From Bradysia coprophila (Eukaryota > Arthropoda > Insecta > Diptera > Sciaridae), in NCBI RefSeq assembly GCF_014529535.1, contig NW_023503409.1, positions 4,030,390 through 4,094,389 on the forward strand: a DNA stretch of 64,000 bases, read 5' to 3'. Under the pieces are notes generated by a model. It did not search any database, was not told the origin of the DNA, and saw nothing but the letters and a program-made list of their open reading frames with translations. Below, piece by piece: positions 1-11,482 of the stretch. The position numbers were made by a program, and so were the translations under genes. Every line of letters starts with the position of its first letter. Position 1 is the stretch's first letter.

Positions 1-56
1 TATTTCGGATTAACGACTTTTATTGAAGACTTTGATTTTTTCTAAAATTCAATTTC

Positions 57-147
57 AGGTCATCAGGTCATTTCGGGTTATGTCAGGTCATGACCTAAAA
101 ACTCAGGTCAAAGTCAATTTCTATTTCAGGTCAACTTGACCTGACCT
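57..147. repeat. cluster of AGGTCA half-sites
   Basis: AGGTCA occurs at 57-62, 65-70, 85-90, 105-110 and 128-133, and its complement TGACCT at 91-96, 137-142 and 142-147. Two pairs form palindromes: 85-96 has no spacer and 128-142 has a 3-base spacer. AGGTCA is the classic nuclear-receptor half-site. The density could equally reflect a degenerate tandem repeat based on CAGGTCA. No gene starts nearby, so regulatory use is inference. Confidence 0.5.
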
Positions 148-1701
148 GTGGTAAGCCTTATTTTTTTTTTTAAGATAACGAAAGTTTGAATATTTTTAGA
201 AACTTCGTACTCTCTTCAATGGAAGGAGGGAGGAAGTTCCGTTTTAGTAATAATTTCGTAGTGAATAAGTATTATGCAAGTATTAGCCTTTCAGAAATAG
301 CAACAACCGAACTGAAACAACAGAAAAACATTTTCATATTAGATCTATTACTTCGTTTGTGTAATAAGTAACGTAGGTATTCCCTAATGATTTAGGCGAA
401 TCTTTTCCTTCATTCGTTTTAACATTTAACAAACACTATGTGATACCACATAATAACTGAAAATTATCTCTAATTTTTATATTGCTGCCGTCGATAACAA
501 GATGGTTAGCCGTTTCCGTTTCTATTCTTTCCTTTCCCATAAGGTTAATGATTTTGAACTAATTATTGACTTAACAATCAAATCGTATTCCCGGATTCCC
601 TGAAATTGTCCCAAGTCTAATTAAGCAAACCGTCGAACTTTAAGATTCAATATTTTCAATTCAATTTACAATAAAGTCATACATTATAATTAAATTATTG
701 AAGGCGAAAAAAAAATGTACATGCGTCATTGGAATATGACTCTGTGACCTGGTAATCATGTGAACTAATCATTTTACGCAATTCTCATCAATGTTTTTGT
801 GACATCCACTTTGTTGTCTTTCTTGTGTGAGAGAGAAATTTTATTTACATCGTTTTAAAACGATCGTCGAATGGGAGTTGTGAAAACATTCTGGAAAGGA
901 TTAATAAATCATTCAAAAATGTTATCAAATTGGTTGTTTGACATATCCCACTCATGTCGGGTTATGTATGTACATTTTAGCAAATCGTATCGAAGTCGTA
1001 CACACACTGAATATACAGAAAATATTTTTAACATTTTATACAATTTGATTAAAGTCGAGCTATATATTTATTTAGACATTTTTCATTCAATGTACGTACT
1101 TGTACAAATTAGTTGCGTTTCAATCAAAAATGTTTTTTTTTATTTTTGTGTATAAACAAAAATGAGTGATACAACTCTCTGTTATCAACCAGGAAAATAA
1201 TATGGAGAAATTTTAAAAATAGATTTAGAAGTGCTTGGAGAAGCAAGTTTGAAATTAGTTATTTATGCTTCAAGTTGCAAAATCGGGTTGTTTTTATAGC
1301 TAGTTGGAACTTTGGTTAACGAAGGATTTTTATTTACGTTTAGTGGTTCAAAAGGAGTGATAAAAACTTTTTTTTAGGAGGCTTTCATTAATCCAGTGAA
1401 CAAGGAGGAAAAGGGAGAAATCCTCGCGGGGAGTACTTTAAAACTTTTTAATACGAAATTCGGATTGAATACCTCTAATGGTATTGTTATACAACCAGCC
1501 TTTTATAACATACACGATACAACGAAGACATCATAGTGTTTTCATCTAATAGAGATCACAACGAAAGAGATAAGGGTTGTCGATAGTGGATAGTAGATGG
1601 TGGATCGATAGTGGTAGAAAATCGTTTTTAGTTGGGAAGTTTCATAGTACTAACTCTACAAAAGTGTTGCTGCTTCTCCTGATAGCTGTGACAAGTCTTC
1701 A
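148..1701. other. intergenic, no gene seen
   Basis: AT-rich sequence with only short open frames. The longest, 871-1155 (+), has no recognisable domain, is rich in Tyr/Ile/Phe as translated AT-rich DNA is, and shows no splice context. I see nothing else here. Confidence 0.6.
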
Positions 1702-2618
1702 GTAAAAATTAGGCATGGGCGATAAAGATAATGATTATCGATATTTATCGATTATTGATAATCGATAATTATCGACTTTTTTTATCGAAAATTATCAAAA
1801 AAATATCGATAATCGATAATTACACTAGGCAACACAGGTCATGTACACGGATGGTGGCATAGTGCGTTGGATTGGTCTTGGTGCCCTGAATATGGAACAC
1901 ACCTCCGTTCGTCCCAGTGACGTCTGTGTGTAGACGTAACCCACTCGAATATTTGACAACGAAAGTGCACCGATCCGGTCGGTGTTTGGTGTGGTAAGGT
2001 ATTCGGACCTCCTGAGTTCAAATAACAACTCCATTGGTCTCGATCACCTATATGTGGTTCAGACCGGAAAATGTTTTACCCACACAGCCAAAAAAATTTC
2101 TGGTCTGAACCACAGATAGGTGATCGAGACGAATGGAGTTGTTAATTGAACTCAGGAGGTCCGAATACCTCACCACACCAAACACCGACCGGATCGGTGC
2201 ACTTTCGTTGTCATATATTCGAGTGGGTTACGTCTACACACAGACGTCACTGGGACGAACGGAGGTGTGTTCCATATTCAGGGCACCAAGACCAATCCAA
2301 CGCACTATGCCACCATCCGTGTACATGACCTGTGTTGCCTAGTGTTATTGATATTTTGATAATTATCAAGATATCGATAATTCGATATATCCATATTTCG
2401 GTCCGAAAATCCGATATTTACCGATATATTCCGTTATATCGGTATATTGTCATGAATATTCAGATAAATATCAAAATATCGATATTTTGATAATTATCGA
2501 ATTTCGATATTTTGATAATTATTAAATTATCGATAACGATATGATTAATCAATTATCGATAATTTCTTTCGATTGATATTATCGATAATTTTGAACGTCT
2601 CCCATCCCTAGTAAAAAT
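1702..2618. mobile_element. hAT-like non-autonomous element (MITE) with 8-bp target duplication
   Basis: The element occupies 1710-2610. It begins TAGGCATGGGCGA and ends with the near-complement TCTCCCATCCCTA. It is flanked by identical GTAAAAAT at 1702-1709 and 2611-2618. An 8-bp target duplication with a TAGGG-type inverted terminus is characteristic of the hAT superfamily. Subterminal DNA on both sides (about 1720-1821 and 2343-2590) is packed with TATCGATAAT-type motifs. The centre (1822-2345) is a separate large palindrome. No transposase reading frame is present, so the element is non-autonomous. Confidence 0.75.
1822..2345. repeat. 524-bp foldback palindrome nested in the hAT-like element
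   Basis: Left arm about 1822-2070 and right arm about 2097-2345 are near-perfect reverse complements. The outer ends read ACACTAGGC and GCCTAGTGT, and only about 26 bases separate the arms. Both arms give the same roughly 69-residue open frame (on opposite strands) with nearly identical translation, which is a consequence of the palindrome rather than a gene. It is probably a MITE with very long terminal inverted repeats. Confidence 0.8.
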
Positions 2619-5160
2619 CTCTTTGATGAAATATTGCTTTTGTCAAACACAGCGAACCAGATAATATCAGCAACATTTTACAATAACCATGTTTAAAGAC
2701 ATTTTCTAAACGTTTCCCATAGGCATTTTTCCATTTACTTCAAAAACATCGCAGACCCTTTTCAGAACGATCTATATGCTTGTGCTGGAAACCTCTTATT
2801 CTCTAAAGAAAACCGATGTTATCGATCGCACTGTAACGCATGTCTTTAAAATAGGCTCGATAGATCACAATGCTTTTCGTCTGTGGAATCTTCAAGAGAT
2901 TCTTAATGAATTTTTTTAAGTTTCCGTTTCCTGATATTGGCGGAGGAGCTTTAGCACTCTTGGTTTTTCAATCAATACTAAATTTAATTTGTATTTCACT
3001 CGACTTTCATCTTGTGTTATTATCTCATCCATTCGACCGGAAAATAGTTGTCAGAGGTATGAAAGGAATTAAAAAATATTAGTTAATGTTGACCTGGTTT
3101 TTAAGAAAAGCTTTTGTAGAATAAACCTGTAAAATTAAACTTAACATTAATAACACGAAAACGATTTTTCTCATTTTAAATTTTCCGCAATTTTCGTTCA
3201 AAATTTATTCCAATGTGTTGGCACAATTGAATTCGTTCAGTTTTAACACCAAAATTTTTTTCTCTATGTTGGTATCCTCGTCTGTCACTGTATGTGAAAA
3301 ACCATATCACAGAGGATAATCAAAATAGATTTTGTTTTCTTTGAATTTTTATTCATTCAAAATCGGAAAATTGAATTGATTCAACAGAATAGAGCGTGTG
3401 CGATTTTGAGAAAAAAGTTTCATATTTTAATAAAAAGAAGATTTACCATGAAAACCATTGAAAAAAATATTTAATTTTTTTAATAGAAATTATTGAAAAA
3501 TATTGTTGCCATCCCGATGCCATCCCACTTATTAGAATCTTAGTAAGAATCCAATTAGAATGAATTAGAATGGTTCGGATATCCTTTTATTTTCATTCAA
3601 ATTACAGCTTTTAAAGTGAGATATAAAATCAAGCAGACATTTTTCAGATATTCTGTTTACACTTTTGTTCTACAGAATAATAATCTACATCAATTAAAAA
3701 TAAATTATTTATACTGCACACGGTCTATTGCACTCGTTACGCATGAAAAAATGTATCGTTTCGATTGTTTGCTTCAGTTGAACCAATAAAAGAAATTCGT
3801 TTCAGTGACGAAGAAAAATTTGTGTGAAAATTATCGTTATCTGGGAGAATTATTTTCTGCTCCAGATTGCATTGTATTCGATTTTATGGTAGAAAGGGGT
3901 GCGGCGGAAAATTTGGAGAAAATGCGTTGAAGAAGTGTAATTATTTACATTGGATTCGTGTGTTCGTTAATTATTAAAATCAGGGTCGGATGTGAGTCTC
4001 AGTTTTGTTTTTCCTTTTTTTAATAAATATTTAATCGAGGTAATAATCGGACATTTGATACTTTCATCCAATTCTTGCTATAGTAGGTCAACACGAATAT
4101 GTATTGTATACGAACGCAATGTTTTGATAAAAATCAATAATAAACATAAATAATAATGTTCTCCGTGTCTTGTGCATGTTCTTTTTTTATTTTGGCCCTT
4201 TCACATACATATACAATATTAACCAGTGATTGATGAACGGAGTACAAAAAAAAACGATCATTTCATTGTTGATTAAAATAATGAGTGCGGTGATGATGGT
4301 AATAATTCTCTTGTCCTTTATGAGATGTTACGGGAGAGAAATGAATTGTTTTTTTTTCGTTATTCCTTTTTGGACGTGCCACCTATAAGCTCTAGTGAAT
4401 TATCCCCGTCTTGTTAATGGGAATAACGTTCAGGTTATTAATTAACTTTTCGTGCATACAGACATCCATTCCGTTTCCAGTTATATATTTGTTTCTACAG
4501 GTGGTAATATTTGGTGTGTAATGAAAAGTAATTTCGGAGATGGGACGGACATCGTCCTTTTTTGTATGGATCTGCCTGTAGTAATTGTGTCCCTTTTTGC
4601 ACATAAAAAATAGATTTTGTCAATTTTTAATTTTACATTGTAGTCAAATCGGACAAGGGTTTTTTGTTGAGTCTATTCAATGTAATAGAAATGTATAAAA
4701 AGAATAGAAAATCCAAAAAAAGTTTTACCTCGTACATTTCGTCAGCAGTGACCTTAATCGAAAAAGGCACAGCAATTTAAAATTTATGTGGCGTTCCATC
4801 ATACACGACAGTTTCATGGTACACGACGTACACGACATAGTATTTTACAGAATTAGGGAAGGAAAGGTAAAAGTTCAAGTTTTCATGTGATATTTATTTA
4901 ACCTTATGGATCACCTCTCCTCAATACTTACAATGTTCAAGCCACGGTCTGTATTCATCTAAACATTTTCACTACTTTTTGCTATTCATTAAACTAGATT
5001 AACGTCCGCGAATCGTTATTTTCGAAACTAAGTGAGAGCGACATGCAAAAGTACCTAAAATCAACGTTCTACATACAAAATTATCATGGAACTTGGCTTC
5101 GTTTTCCTCTCGATAGTATGCAATCATTGACATTCTACTTCTCACTTTTCTTCCAGAAAT
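2619..5160. other. intergenic region upstream of syntrophin, no gene seen
   Basis: AT-rich, with only short frames lacking domain character. It must contain the syntrophin promoter and probably a 5' untranslated exon, because a polypyrimidine tract and CAG acceptor sit at about 5145-5156 just before the start codon. I could not place the upstream exon or transcription start. Confidence 0.5.
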
Positions 5161-7324
5161 ATGAAGATCTACGCACCAAAGATGGCAACTCCCATTCAAG
5201 AAAAAGTGGATCAGAATTTAAAGGTACGCATTGGCGTTTCATTTTTACTGAATTTTTTACTCTTATTCCCCATGTGTCCTTATTAAGATACGTACGGGAA
5301 TGGTGACTGTTAGCGATGGAAAAACTCAACCGGAACCGGTTCGAATTCAGCTGACAATGGAGTTATTGATATTACAACGAATAGACACATCTACGCCACC
5401 ACCAGTATTCGGACCGCCAATCGAATCAAAGGTAAGGGATGCATTTAACACCGCGTTGATCAGCTAATTTTCCACGTTTTTTAGGAGCGAATGGTTCAAA
5501 TAACTCGGCAAGATGTGGGTGGTTTAGGATTGAGTATCAAAGGTGGTGCTGAACATAAGCTTCCCATATTAATATCACGGATCTATAAAGATCAAGCGGC
5601 CGATGCTTCTGGCAAATTATTTGTTGGTGATGCTATCATAAAGGTCAGCATTGCACTAGTTGCAACTTCCAAAGATTTGAACTTATTTGGTGTGCTGGTT
5701 ACAGGTAAATGGCGAATACATAACAGCATGTCCACACGATGATGCAGTTAATATTTTGCGTAATGCTGGTGATATTGTTGTACTAACGGTCAAACATTAC
5801 AAGGCAGCTACACCGTTTTTGCAGAAGCAATGTAAGTATTCCTAAGTAGACCGAAAGAATTTTTTTCAACGGACCAACTCGATAGTGTCACGTGAAACAC
5901 CTGATTCCGATAATGATGCAACATGTGCTGAGTTGAAAGCGGACGAAGGCTGGAAATCGTCCATGAGCAACAATAGTCGTCCGATGTCAATCAGTTCGGA
6001 GCCGGAAAAAAGATGGGTGGATGTTGTGTCCGGTAATTGATTTGGAAAATTTGCGAGTAAGGTCGATAATTGAGTTTAACATTTCAGTACCATTGATGAT
6101 GGCATATGTGACACGTTACATTTACGGTACCGACAAATTGCGATCTAATGCATTCGAGGTGCGAGGACTGAACAATATCTCAACGGGAATTATAAATTGT
6201 GACGATCTAGCGATTTTGAGCCAATGGCTGAAATTAATCACCGACAATATTGTCGGACTAACACATTTGCAGGTCGGAACATTGTTTTGTTGTTTCAAGT
6301 GACCAAAATTAAACTTTTTCTTGCTTTTCCCACAGATGAAGCTGTACAATCGAAATTTTGCTGTTGGCGAACGAATTGAATACATGGGTTGGGTGAATGA
6401 GGGCGTCATAAATAATAACATTTCGTGGCAGAGTTACAAGCCACGATTTTTAGTATTAAAAGGAACTGAAGTTATGCTCTTTGATTCACCACCGGTAATT
6501 TGTTTCCGTTTGAAATCTTAAAGTGGTCACCGTATGACAGAGCAATTCTTTGCAGTTAAATGTAGCTGGTCTAACGCGGTCGATTCTGGCGTACAAGGTT
6601 TATCAAACGATGTTCCGTGTGGTAAAGGAGTCGGAAACGGTTGATGCCAGGCAACATTGCTTCCTGTTACAGAGTTCAGGCCACGAACCCAGATATTTGA
6701 GTGTTGAAACGCGTCAGGAATTGCTTCGAATAGAAAATAGTTGGAATGCGGCGATCATAACGAGCGTTATAAAATTAGGTGTAAGTATTCCCTGATAGCC
6801 AAGAAAATTTAGATTTTTCATTAAAATAAGTCTCGTCGATCATCGAACAGTCTGAATTCTCAAATAATGTGTACAAGACGACATGCACGTTCTAGGGTTT
6901 ATTTCAAGGACCTGTTCTCAACGACTTTTCATTGTTTTTTTTTTAGCGAAAAACATTTGCTGTTTCACATTACGGCCGAAGTGGTGGCCTTACATTAGAT
7001 TGGCAGTCAGGATTTTCGCTAACTGAAGGAGCCGATGCGACCGTTGTATGGCAATTCAAATTTTCCCAGTTACGCGGCTCCAGCGATGATGGAAAATCAA
7101 AATTGAAGCTACACTTTCAGGACCAGGAGACGCGAACAATCGAAACTAAAGTATGCGTGCACCTGATGCAAGACTATGTGGCTGAAAATTAATTCGAATT
7201 TTTTTCCTTCCAGGAATTGGAATGTCAAGTGCTTCAGAGTCTGTTGTTCTGTATGCATGCATTTTTAACAGCAAAAGTTGCATCAGTCGATCCATCATTT
7301 TTGAGTTCAATACAACAGTCTTAA
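5161..7324 (+). CDS. Syn2: gamma-syntrophin (PDZ and PH domain scaffold)
   Basis: Ten exons join to a 507-aa protein: 5161-5223, 5288-5431, 5485-5643, 5705-5831, 5886-6032, 6088-6272, 6336-6494, 6556-6780, 6947-7150, 7214-7324. All introns are GT-AG and the summed length (1524 nt) is a multiple of three. The length is close to vertebrate gamma-syntrophin. The PDZ domain (about residues 72-155) starts with VQITRQDVGGLGLSIKGG, containing the carboxylate-binding GLGLS loop. PH-like sequence follows, including VTRYIYGTDKLRSNAFEVRG and GWVNEGV. The C-terminal block KFSQLRGSSDDGKSKLKLHF, then ETKELE and TAKVASVDPSF, matches the conserved syntrophin-unique end. Syntrophins are cytoplasmic adaptors that bind dystrophin/dystrobrevin and recruit signalling proteins through the PDZ domain. 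The start codon follows directly after a splice acceptor, so a 5'UTR intron is likely. The symbol follows the Drosophila orthologue of the gamma class (inference). Confidence 0.93.
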
Positions 7325-9080
7325 AGCGACTATCATCTGTTATCGAAACGACGACCGATATAGAAATGAGCCATGGCTGACGTCGTTTGACACAGTAAGT
7401 TGTATGTTGCAACAAGTGAAGGGAAAAATTTTGTTTCATCCTGTTAAAAATCCTTACATCAAACGAAGTCCTAGATTCGATAACTATATCCTAATCATAC
7501 GCTTGTCGTCTGTGAAAAAAGTTGAAGAAAGTTACAAATATTTCAGTTGAACTAGCAAAATGTAGGTAGTCTTGTCGGAACGGACCAAGAAAGAACATAA
7601 TGTGAGCCAATGAAACTCCATCGGATTAGACACTAACAAAAAATTAAAATAAATTATAAAAACAAAAGACAAAAATCTCGATTTAGATGCACACGTTGTT
7701 TTGATTTGGCTAAACAATTTTGATTGAAAGACGTACAGTCCATGTGATCACTCTCAGCACACACAGTGCAACAATCCACTTAATGGATTTTCAACACATT
7801 ATGGTGATTTGAATAAATTTCATTCATGATATGTGGAAAGTAGATCACAATTCGGTTTCACTCCTAACCATACTCTCGTTCCAATGCACGTTTATCCGTC
7901 GAGATTGTTTAGATTTGGCCATCGTATGTAAGATATGGCGTAGAAAAATTCTATTTTAGAAAAGAAAATAATTCCAAATTTAGATTGGAATTTTGAAGAA
8001 GAAAAAAAGTTAAATGAATAAAAATCCTTAGATCATCCTATAAAGTCTGTAATGAAAAGTCTGCAAAACAAAAAAAAAACGTATTTCTAATTTTAAAATT
8101 ATAAAATAGAGAAGAGAAAAAAATTGTTGAAAATAAATATTTATAAATGTGTAAAATAATGTAACTGAGAAAATAAATAAATAAAAAAGAAAACTTAAGA
8201 AAAAAAAGGAAAATCCCAAATGATAAAAAAGAGATATTTAAAATGGACTTACTGAACCACCATAACTTGACTCAATTAAAATTTAAATTACAAAAGTAAA
8301 TTATATATATTTAAACTAATCAGTTGATTTATTAACAAAACCAAATTTTAAAAAAATCCATTTTAAGTTTCAAAAACTTCTGATCTAAATTTCTAAATTT
8401 GTTTGAAAAAAAGAAGATTAAAATCACTTTAACGAAAAACTATTAATGAATGAACTTGTGCAATTTTTTAGATTTACTTTTCTAAAGCTTCAACAGCTTA
8501 GCTTAATTATTTGTTAATTTTAATAGACAGATTAATGAAATAATAACACAATTACTGATAAACATTTATCGTCTTGTTTTCTTGGCTTTGCTGCGATCAG
8601 AAATTTTCATCCACCATCCTAAAGTTGAGCTTTTATTGCTAGGCTTAAGTATAAAACCTTCACATGAATAATTTGCATGGAAGCAGGGATAAATGAATTA
8701 AAAACATAACAACCACAATTTTAAGATTCTGACAATTTATTACGTCTTCTCAACTCAATATCAATATTTCGCCTGCCACACATTCATTTTCGAGTCAAAA
8801 CCATATTTTCGAGTTGATGTCGCTCAACCTTAAAGTTTGAAAAATGTTGAAGCTTACAGTGAATTTACATTTGAGTAAAAAAGACTTCGACCAACGCACT
8901 TCAAGCAAAAGTGCTTCGAGTGACAGCTGCCACCCAAATAGATTACTATTTTGTATGAAAACTTTTTACAAATTTTTTACGGTGCCAGAATTTGTTTGAT
9001 ACATTGTCCTGTATCTCATGCTTGAAGTTCGTTATTGCTTTGACTTTAATTGTGAGAATTAACGCATCTTATTTTTACAC
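7325..9080. other. intergenic, AT-rich, no gene seen
   Basis: Very AT-rich (long A/T runs around 8000-8450). The only open frames are translations of AT-rich DNA. It includes the 3' flank of the syntrophin gene. I see no RNA gene or mobile-element boundary. Confidence 0.6.
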
Positions 9081-9783
9081 ATACAAGGGTTGCCTTTTAT
9101 ATTTCTGGCCTAGGGCACTTCTAGTGTTTTCATATGCTTGTCACTATGCTAGGGCTAGCAGATAACGTGGGACCTTTTTAGGAAGAATTACATTTATGAG
9201 AGCCATGAGATGTTAATCGGTCTAGTCACAAGAGCCCTTCTGACAGAGGTCTTCACTTGATTAGGAATTTTGGGAAAAATGTGTAGCATCGGGTACTGTT
9301 AGTGTTTCTTGATGCTAGCGACTATGCTAGCAGATAACTTTGGACCTTTCTAAAAGAAACTACCTCAAAGAGAACAATAAACTTTTATTTGGTCTAATCA
9401 CAAAAGCCCTAATATCATAGGTCCTCTTCTATAGAAACCTTGGGTCAAATTTTCATATTGCCACCATTGGGACATGGATCGTGGTAGATCTTCGAATGTT
9501 GGTGTTTGGAGTGGTATTGACGTAGTATTCCTGTAGCACTTTGTTTGGTTCCACCAAGCAACCCCATTTGATTGGAGTAAAGAAAACATTTTGTGTGAAA
9601 ATTTAAGAAAATTTGCGAGTGCCTATGAGAGAAGGGCTTCTGTGACTAGACGAAATACACTTTTTTCTTGTCATTGTGGTAGTTTGCCCTACAAAGGTCC
9701 AACGTTGTCTGCTTGCACAGTAACTAGCATAGGAAAACGCTAGAAGTGCCCTAGGCCAGAAATATATAAGGCAACTCTTGTAT
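9081..9783. mobile_element. MITE with about 170-bp terminal inverted repeats
   Basis: The left end (9081 to about 9250, starting ATACAAGGGTTGCC) and the right end (about 9615-9783, ending GGCAACTCTTGTAT) are reverse complements with scattered mismatches. They share the block TTTCTGGCCTAGGGCACTTC. A diverged direct copy of the left arm interior (9130-9250) lies at about 9300-9420, so the element contains an internal duplication. There is no transposase frame, and I could not find a clear target-site duplication, so the superfamily is not assigned. Confidence 0.75.
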
Positions 9784-9884
9784 TGCGAAAATAAACACTT
9801 TCACACTAAAGCTGACAGCAGACTTTCACCGCTTACACGTTTTAACAATGGAAAGTGGGAGTAGCTCGTGAACGGAGTGCTAAT

Positions 9885-10054
9885 GCTCAAAACAAACGAG
9901 GCATTGAAAACGTGTTTTAGTCCTAGTTTTCATGACGAAATTTTCGAAACTGTCAAATGAAGTTAGAACTTTTTCTATTCAAATTTGCGACTGATGCATC
10001 TGTCAATGAAAACTAGGACCAAAACACGTTTTCAATGCCTCGTTTGTTTTCAGC
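9885..10054. repeat. inverted repeat, 49-bp arms
   Basis: 9885-9933 and 10006-10054 are reverse complements with few mismatches (shared core AACAAACGAGGCATTGAAAA), spaced by 72 bp. It is probably a small MITE or MITE fragment and there is no coding content. Confidence 0.75.
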
Positions 10055-10123
10055 ATAAACGGCGTAAGTCCGCTGACAGCTTAAAGACTTCTTTATAAAC
10101 ACGTGTGAACTAAGCCCACAAAC

Positions 10124-10277
10124 TTTATAAGACTCATCAGTGCACCTTTGTTGCAACCATGTGTACCGTTCGGTACATGTTGCGAGATGTGAACAAATTC
10201 AAATTGATTTCAGTTTGGGTTTGGACACGCTGATATGCACATGGTTGCAACAAAGGTGCACTGATGAGTCTTATAAA
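10124..10277. repeat. perfect 40-bp inverted repeat
   Basis: 10124-10163 and 10238-10277 are exact reverse complements over 40 bases, with a 74-base spacer. The left arm is followed by a short palindrome, GTACCGTTCGGTAC. Perfect identity suggests a recently inserted small element, or an RNA hairpin if transcribed. Confidence 0.85.
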
Positions 10278-10889
10278 GACGAGATCAGCTGTTTGTGGGT
10301 TTTCGGTCAAGAAATTTGGATTTGAGTTACATTTGATCTAATTTTCGTCGATTGAAAAATTGTGTTTACGAACTTGAAGTGTGTTTTGAGTAACGTTTTT
10401 TGTTATTTTCGTTCTTTGAGAGTTTCTTAAAAGTAAAAAATTTCGTTCTGGAACAATAACATGCGAAAGATTTGTCCATTAATTGTTGTCGTTTCACATG
10501 ACTCAAATGAGTTTTTCTTTTTGTAATGTAATTTGCATGTAAAGAAAATTAAATATTTTTTTTATACTCTCTCAATTATTCCATTGATATGACATCATTA
10601 TTATTTATCTAGGTAAATATTACCTACATTTATGTCGATAAGTTGGTCGTTTCCAATGCCTTAATAGTACATTAAGGTACGGTGAATATACCGAGAATTA
10701 ATACTCTTCTGTAGATTTCTTACGTCTAGTGTTACATGTAAATTCGTCTACTACGAGCTCAAATTATCGATTATCGATGATAAAAACCGCTTAGAATTAG
10801 ATCAGTCTTCTATCTATCAACACTTCACACTTTCCCACTAAAGTGGTTTTGTGATCAGAACTTGTTAGGAATTTAAGAGCGTTAAAACG
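10278..10889. other. intergenic, no gene seen
   Basis: AT-rich sequence between the inverted repeat and a retrotransposon relic. No coding or structural signal was recognised. Confidence 0.55.
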
Positions 10890-11225
10890 TTGAAAAGTTT
10901 GTATTTTGCGCACGTACGTTCGTACTTAGAGTATGCTTCAGTCGTTTGGCATCCGTACCAAGACACCTCTGTTGATAGAATTGAATAGATCCAGAAGAAG
11001 TTTCTGATGTTCGCACTTCGGCGAACGGTGAGGCGCGACGAAAACCACAGACTTCCCACGTATATCGACAGGCTAGCTCGACGTAGAGTTAATGCGTGTG
11101 TTTTTTTCGCTTCTGATCTTCTAAACGGAAATCTTGACGCCCCTCAGATAGCTAGGAAGATTGTTTTAAACCCTCACCCTACTGGTGCTGATGATTTTCT
11201 TGTTGTTGATGATCTTGTAATGTAA
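10890..11225 (+). pseudogene. non-LTR retrotransposon reverse transcriptase, C-terminal relic
   Basis: One frame reads LKSLYFAHVRSYLEYASVVW, continues to DRIE, meets an in-frame TAG at about 10987, and resumes IQKKFLMFALRRT, then LPTYIDRLARRRVNACVFFA and SDLLNGNLDAPQI. The motifs SxLEYASVVW..P, RIExxQKKFxxFALR and LPxYxxR..LxxRR are the familiar post-catalytic region of insect jockey-type retroelement reverse transcriptases. About ten residues usual between the conserved RD and LPPY..R..LxxLxxRR blocks look deleted. The 5' part of the element is missing, so this is a dead 5'-truncated copy. Confidence 0.8.
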
Positions 11226-11482
11226 AAACCAAGAGACCTGTAGTTTATAATTATCGAGATCCAAGCTAAGATTAAAGGAAAGAGTTGCTATATGTTTAGC
11301 TGAGCGAAGTGCTTGAAATATAAATGCAGCTTGGTTTCAAATAGACGTTTAGTTCCATCCAGCCACCTACGCCTGTGATAGGTTTTGTCTGATGACATTT
11401 TTTTTTCTCAACTCTCGTTTTCCCATGGGGTAATTTTTTTCACCTGAACTTTCACATTCAGTGCTGGAGTCACTTAGTTTTT

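Noticed and set aside
871..1155. 94-aa plus-strand open frame starting with ATG
   Set aside because: Tyr/Ile/Phe-rich translation of AT-rich DNA, no recognisable motif or splice context.
1825..2342. A pair of nearly identical 69-aa open frames on opposite strands
   Set aside because: They are the two arms of one palindrome. The frames have no domain, no consistent start codon (one begins at a non-ATG) and lie inside a MITE.
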